In this document: positions 13,390 to 17,795 of the stretch, piece after piece
Numbering within the stretch: the stretch's first letter is position 1
How the letters are laid out: each line of letters begins with the position of its first letter
Source of the DNA: Archangium sp.
Lineage (GTDB): Bacteria > Myxococcota > Myxococcia > Myxococcales > Myxococcaceae
Assembly: GCA_016793585.1 (NCBI GenBank)
Contig: JAEUJR010000236.1
Coordinates: 1-17,795 of the forward strand
Direction of reading: 5' to 3'
Length of the DNA: 17,795 nt
The notes under the pieces: generated by a model
The model's input: only the letters and a program-made list of their open reading frames with translations
What the model was told of the DNA's origin: nothing
The model's database searches: none
Translations under genes and position numbers: made by a program

Positions 13390-15747
13390 TCAGGGAGGCG
13401 TGACGCAATAGAACCAGAGATCGTTGCAGGTGACGGGTGAGGGCGACGGCGACGCAGGCCCCCACCAATCGACCGTCGAAGACGGGTCACCGAGGTTGGC
13501 CGACCCACTGCAGCTCACGCTGAAGGAGTCGCTGACCTGAGAACGAAAGGAGCCCCAATCATTCCCGGCGAGCACACCGCGCCTCGCCAATGACACGCCG
13601 CCGTCCAACGAGAGCGCGAAGGCGATCGGCACCAGTGGAACCCAGTTCGTCCGCAAGGTGTCGGCGGAGGGCGCCAGCGGCTTCCCGTCGAGCCTGACGA
13701 GCGCAGTCCCCGCGCCGGCGTCGAACGAGCCAAGCGACGCAGCCGGGGTCACGAGGCCGATGTAGGCGAACGCCTGCGAGCGACCCAGCAGCGAAGCGGC
13801 GAGGCGGCACGCGCCATCGAGCTCGCTCCGAGTCGGGCTCGACCAGCCCCCGTCTGGAAGGCCCGCGTCGGCCAGGGGCCGCTGCATGACGAACATCACC
13901 ACGCCCCCGTCGACAGAGACCCGTTCGTTCGGCGTCGCGGGCCGACCCGTGCCCGTGCCCAGACAGAGCAAGGGGTGCGAGTACCCGCAGCTCTCGTTGC
14001 CCGCGATCGACCACCACGCGCCGGTCGAGTTCTGGCCCAGGCGGCCGTACGGAGGGTTGCCGCCGCCCACCGAGTTCGTCCAGTTCTGGCAGTTCAGGGT
14101 CGACGTCCCGCCGTCGAGCTCGATGCCGGTCCAGAAGCCGGTCGAGGTCGAGACCTGGCCACGCGACGTGAGGAGCGGGGTGCTCAGCGGCGCCAGCAGG
14201 GTCGCCGCGGGGAACCGGTCGGGCGAGGCGTTGGCGTACCCGTCACCCGTGCGAAACCGCGAGAAGATGCCGGCGTCGGCCGTCGCCACGAATGCACGGT
14301 AGGTGCCCGGCAGGCCACCATCGAGCGCGTCGGCGTTGCAGATGGCGTCGGCCGTCAGAAGCGCACCGCCGTCGGCGCCGAAGTTGCCCAACACCGTCGT
14401 GACCGTCTCGAACATGACCGGCACGATGTCGGTGTACAGCGTCACCGCGCGGTCCTGGTTCATCACGAACGAACACGCACTCGTCGCCGCGCCCGTGCAG
14501 TCGCCACCCCAGGTGCCCAGGTCGAAGGCCAGCGTTCGTTTCGAGGTGGCAACCAGCATGGGCGGCGTCCGAACGTCGGCCATGATCTGGTTCGTGCACG
14601 TATTGGCGCACTGAGTGGAGCCGACGGTGATGAGCGGGCCAGCGTTCGGTGGCGAGACCTGCAGCGTGGCGGTGAACGACTGGCGGGCGTAGCCCTGGTC
14701 CGAGAGTGAGTCGCCGCCAGCGGGCCCTGCGTCTGCCGAGAGCGTGAAGCCGAACGTCGCGAAGCTCGTCGGCGCGAACCGCACCACGCCGAAGCACGAA
14801 GCCCCCGCGTCGAGGAAGTCGCAGCCCGCGTCGAGCAACGAGAACCCGCCGTCGGTGCTGAACGCGAACGAGATGGGGCCGATCGTCTGAGCGCCCGTGT
14901 TGCGGACCGAGAAGGTCCGATCTCTCGCCTGCCCCACCAGCTCGCTCTCCTCCGAGGTGGGAAAGAGATCTTGAGGCTCGAGCTGAACGACCCCGCCGGT
15001 CACGCCACGAACCCGAACGGGCACCGTGAAAGTCAGGCTCGTGCCGCCGATGGCGATCTGCATCGTGTCGTCGCGCGTGCCGGGTTGGCTGATCGCGACG
15101 CTGAGCTGAATCATGCAGGCCTGCATGCCCGCCACGCTCGAGCAACCGTTCGACTCGACGCTGTAGGGCGAGAGCACCGTTGGAACGAGGTTGGCGGGCC
15201 GAGTCGAGAGGTTGCGAACCACCACGCTGGTGCTCTTCATGGTGCCCACGCGAACGTCTCCGAACTCGACCAGGGGCGGCACCTCGAGCGACGGGGTGAT
15301 GGTGGCCGCGAGCGGAACCTGCAGCACGGGTACGCCCGTCGCGCGAACCTCGAGCACCCCGCTGCGCGTCGACACCGACTGATCGACAGGGCGGAAGGTG
15401 AGATCGATGGGGCAGCTCTGCCCGGGGCTCAGGGTCGAACCGCAAGCCGTCGACAACCCGAAGTCTCCTGCGTTGGTGCCAGCCAGGTTGACCGTGACCG
15501 AGTTTGCGACGCCGCCGTCGAGGTTCGAGAGCGTCACCCGTTTCGACGGGCCCATCTCGCCGCCGACGAGTGTGAAGCCGAGCTGACCTGGCGTGGCCAA
15601 CAGGACGGGCGCCTGCACGTTGTTCGTGCCGCCGTCCAGCATGGCAGCCGCGCCACACCGCCCCTCGGCCACGCACCGCTCGACGAGCGCGTCGAAGTTG
15701 TTGCAGCCGGCGAGCAGCAGGCTGAACGCCGCGAGCCATCGCCTCAT
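13390..15747 (-). CDS. Large mosaic lipoprotein: ASH-like domains, InlB-like repeat, two DUF1554-like domains (785 aa)
   Basis: I start it at the ATG at 15747, which overlaps the upstream stop (ATGA) and opens a lipoprotein signal with lipobox L-L-A-G-C (Cys15). Proposed order: three choice-of-anchor-D/ASH-like beta-sandwich domains (~50-150, 155-248, 255-366; landmarks N-A-G-D-F, S-P-G-Q-S-C and L-T-F-R-P in the first), an InlB-B-repeat-like domain (~373-443; L-G-T-W-G-G-D-C-T-G ... C-S-F-V-M), and two DUF1554-like lectin/endostatin-type domains (~443-597 and ~612-783), each ending in a L-x-C-L or F-Y-C-V strand. About 15 D-[GA]-G triplets are spread along it. It is probably a surface-exposed adhesion or sensing protein. 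Domain calls are by eye. Confidence 0.75.
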   Translation of the reverse strand: MRRWLAAFSLLLAGCNNFDALVERCVAEGRCGAAAMLDGGTNNVQAPVLLATPGQLGFTLVGGEMGPSKRVTLSNLDGGVANSVTVNLAGTNAGDFGLSTACGSTLSPGQSCPIDLTFRPVDQSVSTRSGVLEVRATGVPVLQVPLAATITPSLEVPPLVEFGDVRVGTMKSTSVVVRNLSTRPANLVPTVLSPYSVESNGCSSVAGMQACMIQLSVAISQPGTRDDTMQIAIGGTSLTFTVPVRVRGVTGGVVQLEPQDLFPTSEESELVGQARDRTFSVRNTGAQTIGPISFAFSTDGGFSLLDAGCDFLDAGASCFGVVRFAPTSFATFGFTLSADAGPAGGDSLSDQGYARQSFTATLQVSPPNAGPLITVGSTQCANTCTNQIMADVRTPPMLVATSKRTLAFDLGTWGGDCTGAATSACSFVMNQDRAVTLYTDIVPVMFETVTTVLGNFGADGGALLTADAICNADALDGGLPGTYRAFVATADAGIFSRFRTGDGYANASPDRFPAATLLAPLSTPLLTSRGQVSTSTGFWTGIELDGGTSTLNCQNWTNSVGGGNPPYGRLGQNSTGAWWSIAGNESCGYSHPLLCLGTGTGRPATPNERVSVDGGVVMFVMQRPLADAGLPDGGWSSPTRSELDGACRLAASLLGRSQAFAYIGLVTPAASLGSFDAGAGTALVRLDGKPLAPSADTLRTNWVPLVPIAFALSLDGGVSLARRGVLAGNDWGSFRSQVSDSFSVSCSGSANLGDPSSTVDWWGPASPSPSPVTCNDLWFYCVTPP

Positions 15748-16565
15748 GGCAGCACCCCCGCCCACCCCAGCCCCACCGACTGCGGCGAGAGCCACGCGAC
15801 GGGGCGCACGTCACCAGAGAACCCCAGGAGCGTCAGCAGCGCTCCCGAGACCAGGCAGGCCGCGCCAACCGTGAGGCCGACGAAGCCCATCGTCTGCATC
15901 ACCTTGCCTTCGCTCGCGACGGCGACGGCCTCGTCGCGACTGAGGAAGGACCCGGCGCCGAGCTGCTGGGCGATGTTGCCGCTTCGGACGAACCCGAGCA
16001 CACCGACTCCGGTGAAGACGGCGCCCACGCCCAGCAACGTCAGGCCGGCGATCTTCGTGGGAGACGAGGGGGTGATGGAGTGAGACGCCGGCGCCGTCGT
16101 CAGCCGAACCCAGTCACCCTCGGTGAGATCGCGGGCCATCAGCTGGGCGCCTTTCCCCATCACGTCGAGCAAGCCACCCTCGTCGGTCGCCCGGCCCGTG
16201 AAGACGATGAGGGGCCGACCGTCGCGGCTCCAGACGACCTTCAACGAGACCTGAAAGCCGCCCGACTCGAGCTTCGCGGCTTCGCCCATCACCACGCCGT
16301 CGACCCCGAGCGCCGACGCCATCTCGGCGATGCAGCTGGTTGCCGACTCGGAGCACCCGAGCAGCTCGCGCTGCCGCTCCAACCCCAGCAGGGTCGCGAT
16401 CTGCTTGGGCGTCACGACCGAGACGCCCTGCGCCGCCATCTGCTGCGCGACGAACTCGCTGTAGAACTCGCCGCGCTCGGGCGGAATGCCAGAGAGCGAA
16501 ATGCCGGCGCTCGCGCCTTTGAATGGAGCAGCGGCCAATGCCACAGCAACGACGATCGAGATCAT
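15744..16565 (-). CDS. CsgG/TolB-like N-terminal domain membrane protein (273 aa)
   Basis: A signal-like N-terminus (MISIVVAVALAAAPF) precedes a domain of the type common in myxobacterial secreted proteins: F-Y-S-E-F-V-A-Q-Q-M, V-V-T-P-K-Q-I-A-T-L-L-G-L-E-R-Q-R, a Cys pair in L-L-G-C-x6-C (Cys71, Cys78), and G-V-D-G-V-V-M-G-E. This resembles the TolB-N/CsgG-like fold, where the paired Cys could form a disulfide. The C-terminal half has two membrane helices (~172-193 and ~224-248). GGGGGAG lies very close (2 nt) to the ATG. It overlaps the lipoprotein gene, so the pair probably works together at the envelope. No function is assigned; the fold call is by resemblance. Confidence 0.6.
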   Translation of the reverse strand: MISIVVAVALAAAPFKGASAGISLSGIPPERGEFYSEFVAQQMAAQGVSVVTPKQIATLLGLERQRELLGCSESATSCIAEMASALGVDGVVMGEAAKLESGGFQVSLKVVWSRDGRPLIVFTGRATDEGGLLDVMGKGAQLMARDLTEGDWVRLTTAPASHSITPSSPTKIAGLTLLGVGAVFTGVGVLGFVRSGNIAQQLGAGSFLSRDEAVAVASEGKVMQTMGFVGLTVGAACLVSGALLTLLGFSGDVRPVAWLSPQSVGLGWAGVLP

Positions 16566-16634
16566 GACTCCCCCGGGCAGGTGCCGAGTGTTAGCCGATC
16601 TGCTGCTCGGGGCGGAGCTCCTCGAACCGAAACC

Positions 16635-17015
16635 TCAGTGGTTCACCGTGAGACCTGCGGCCTTCCAGCCCTTCATGCCTTCTGACATCACCGACACGTT
16701 CGTCCACCCGCTCTTCGCCGCCCGACCGGCGGCTTCGTGCGAGGCCGTTCACATTCGACTCGTGCAGTAGAAGACGAGCGGTCGATCGTGATCGGCCGGC
16801 AGCACCGACACCGGGAACTCGAGGTAGTCGTCGAGCAGCACGGCGCCTGGAACCCACCCTGCCCCTTCGCGGTACTCGGGCGTGTTGGCGTCGACCGGGG
16901 TCGCGGTCTTCGCGAGAAACTGGGCGGCGGCGTCGGCCACCGAGATCTCCTTCACGACCGCTTCGCGCTTGCACCCCGCGAGCAGAAGACCGAGCAGCAA
17001 CGCGCGTTGGAGCAT
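16635..17015 (-). CDS. Probable selenocysteine-containing rhodanese-like lipoprotein (126 aa with in-frame TGA)
   Basis: The start is the ATG at 17015; no strong Shine-Dalgarno is visible. Residues 1-15 (MLQRALLLGLLLAGC) are a lipoprotein signal with lipidated Cys15. A rhodanese-like domain follows: V-D-A-N-T-P-E-Y-R, W-V-P-G-A-V-L-L, then L-V-F-Y-C with the likely catalytic Cys84, giving C-T-S-R-M. TGA at 16751-16749 is codon 89. The same frame continues for 37 codons with good codon bias (T-A-S-H-E-A-A-G-R-A, V-S-V-M-S-E-G-M-K-G-W-K) to TGA at 16637-16635. In related rhodaneses, as I recall them, this position is Cys in C-x4-C-x-A-S-H. Selenocysteine is the preferred reading. The alternative is a nonsense-truncated pseudogene of 88 aa that has lost the conserved C-terminus. 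It is divergent from the sigma factor gene. Confidence 0.75.
16717..16733 (-). promoter_or_regulatory. Candidate bacterial SECIS hairpin
   Basis: Immediately downstream of the in-frame TGA (16751-16749) the mRNA can fold GCCGCC-GGUCG-GGCGGC: a perfect 6-bp GC stem with a 5-nt loop opening in GG. The stem starts at +16 and the loop at +22 after UGA, inside the usual bSECIS distance, and a G in the first two loop positions is the recognised SelB-binding feature. It lies within coding sequence, as bacterial SECIS elements do. No folding energy was computed. Confidence 0.6.
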
Positions 17016-17081
17016 CGAGGCGTCGTAGCGCAGGTCGACTGCACGAAAAAGATGTCCCCTCGAATGCGGGTGGAGCGACCC
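17016..17081. promoter_or_regulatory. Divergent gap between rhodanese and sigma factor genes
   Basis: The 66 bp must hold both promoters, but no convincing -35/-10 pair is seen on either strand. A GGAG at 17072-17075 is the likely ribosome binding site for the sigma factor ATG at 17082 (6-nt spacing). No strong Shine-Dalgarno was found ahead of the rhodanese ATG. Confidence 0.4.
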
Positions 17082-17684
17082 ATGCCCATGGAGTCGACAG
17101 CAGACGCTTGGGGCTTGAGTCCGAGTGCGCGAGGCTGGGCCCGAATGGCGGCCTCGACCGAGCGCTTCAACGAGCTGTACCGCCGGTTCGCGCCAGCCGT
17201 CTTTCGGCGCGCGAAGTCACTGCTGGGTGGAGACGAAGCCGAAGCGCACGACGTCACGCAAGACGTGTTCCTCGGCTACTTCAAGCTCGACGCGAAGCTC
17301 ACGGGAGCCGCCAGCCCGTTCACGGTGCTGTACCAGATGGCGACGTACCAATCGGTCGATCGGCTGCGGCGACGTGCTCGCTGGCACGGGCGCCTCAGCG
17401 CGCTGACTGCCGAAGAAGACGGCGAAGGCCCGACGGTGCAGCTGCCCTCGAGTGACGGAGGAACCGTGCGGGTCGAAGCGACGCACGATCTCGCGCTGCT
17501 GACGAAGGGCGAAGACGAACAGACGCTGACGTGCGCGATGCTGTACTTCGTCGAAGGCCACACCACGTCGGAGATCGCCGAGACGCTCGACATCTCGCGC
17601 AAGACGGTCGGCCGGGCCCTCGCGGCCTTCGCGGAGCGGGCCAACAAACGCGCCGAGCGCTTCACGCCGAAAGGAGCCGCATGA
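17082..17684 (+). CDS. Sigma-70 family (ECF-like) RNA polymerase sigma factor (200 aa)
   Basis: Region 2 (~26-95) reads F-N-E-L-Y-R-R-F-A-P-A-V-F-R-R-A with D-E-A-E-A-H-D-V-T-Q-D-V-F-L, the -10 recognition/core-binding signature, and S-V-D-R-L-R-R-R-A-R-W. Region 4 (~140-195) ends in a helix-turn-helix (T-S-E-I-A-E-T-L-D-I-S-R-K-T-V-G-R-A-L), which reads -35 elements. Between them is a ~40-residue linker without a sigma 3 domain, as in ECF factors. I prefer the ATG at 17082 because of its GGAG; the ATG at 17145 is the other option and would remove 21 residues. The stop overlaps the next gene (ATGA), whose product may control it. The stimulus is unknown. Confidence 0.9.
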   Translation: MPMESTADAWGLSPSARGWARMAASTERFNELYRRFAPAVFRRAKSLLGGDEAEAHDVTQDVFLGYFKLDAKLTGAASPFTVLYQMATYQSVDRLRRRARWHGRLSALTAEEDGEGPTVQLPSSDGGTVRVEATHDLALLTKGEDEQTLTCAMLYFVEGHTTSEIAETLDISRKTVGRALAAFAERANKRAERFTPKGAA

Positions 17685-17795
17685 GCGAGCCACGGCCACT
17701 GCCTGACGCGTTGCTCGAGCGCTACGTCGCAGGCGATCTCACGGGTGAGAGCCTCGCGAAGGTCGAGCGGGCGATCGCAGAGTCTGCGAAAGAGC
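17681..17795 (+). CDS. Start of a gene cotranscribed with the sigma factor, truncated by the window edge
   Basis: The ATG overlaps the sigma factor stop by 4 nt and follows AAGGAG at 5-nt spacing. The 38 visible codons read MSEPRPLPDALLERYVAGDL and then a helical segment rich in Glu/Ala/Lys. An L-E-R-Y-x-A-G-D-L opening is common in proteins that follow sigma factors in myxobacteria, including membrane anti-sigma factors, but no zinc-binding or membrane motif is visible yet. An anti-sigma role is inference from position. Confidence 0.7.
   Translation, partial: MSEPRPLPDALLERYVAGDLTGESLAKVERAIAESAKE

Noticed and set aside
14243..15814. 523-codon frame overlapping the mosaic lipoprotein
   Set aside because: Arg/His/Gly-rich translation with no domains; the overlapping lipoprotein has a signal peptide and recognisable domains.
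16591..16974. Frameshift explanation for the interrupted rhodanese gene
   Set aside because: The conserved sequence before and after the TGA lies in one and the same frame; only the stop codon interrupts it, so no indel is needed.
1..17795. CRISPR arrays, tRNA/rRNA genes, insertion sequences, attachment sites
   Set aside because: No regularly spaced repeats, no cloverleaf-like segment noticed, and no transposase or integrase reading frame were found by reading both strands; a dedicated RNA scan was not possible.

Overview
The window is high-GC (roughly two thirds G+C by eye), densely packed bacterial chromosome with strong G/C third-position bias. Short spacings and overlapping start/stop codons are common. 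The gene families point to a member of the Myxococcota or a related former deltaproteobacterial lineage: a two-gene RdgC-like pair, CsgG/TolB-like proteins with C-terminal membrane segments, lipoproteins full of D-G-G and D-A-G triplets, and multihaem cytochromes. The taxonomy is inference. No tRNA, rRNA, CRISPR array, insertion sequence or integrase was seen.

Layout. Positions 149-1962 (minus): a DUF3365-type mono-haem cytochrome, then two genes that look like the N- and C-terminal halves of an RdgC-like protein. 2016-2765 (plus): a DUF695-RraB protein. 2729-5777 (minus): a likely operon of a periplasmic TPR protein, a tetrahaem c-type cytochrome and a histidine-kinase-like membrane protein with a degenerate ATPase domain. 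5976-10028 (plus): a tightly coupled cytochrome c maturation operon, ccmF-ccmG/resA-ccmH-ccmI. 10029-11514: a small glutathione S-transferase gene divergent from a LysR regulator, with dyad operators between them. 11492-13291 (minus): a YfbK-like von Willebrand A lipoprotein. 13390-16565 (minus): a CsgG/TolB-like membrane protein and a large mosaic lipoprotein with overlapping ends. 16635-17015 (minus): a rhodanese lipoprotein with an in-frame TGA. 17082-17795 (plus): a sigma-70-family factor and the start of its downstream partner.

The most notable item is the rhodanese gene. Its frame is interrupted by TGA at 16749-16751, exactly where I expect the second Cys of a C-x4-C-x-A-S-H motif. The same frame continues as convincing rhodanese sequence to a second TGA at 16635-16637. 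A GC-rich hairpin with a G-starting loop begins 16 nt after the first TGA, which fits a bacterial SECIS element. I read this as a probable selenocysteine-containing rhodanese lipoprotein; a truncated reading at the first TGA would lose the rhodanese C-terminus.

The left half has a haem/respiration theme. Cytochrome structural genes sit beside and divergent from the maturation genes that attach their haem, and the same 11-bp dyad, GGAACGGTTCC, lies upstream of both cytochrome transcription units (1990-2000 and 5819-5829). This suggests a shared regulator or promoter class.
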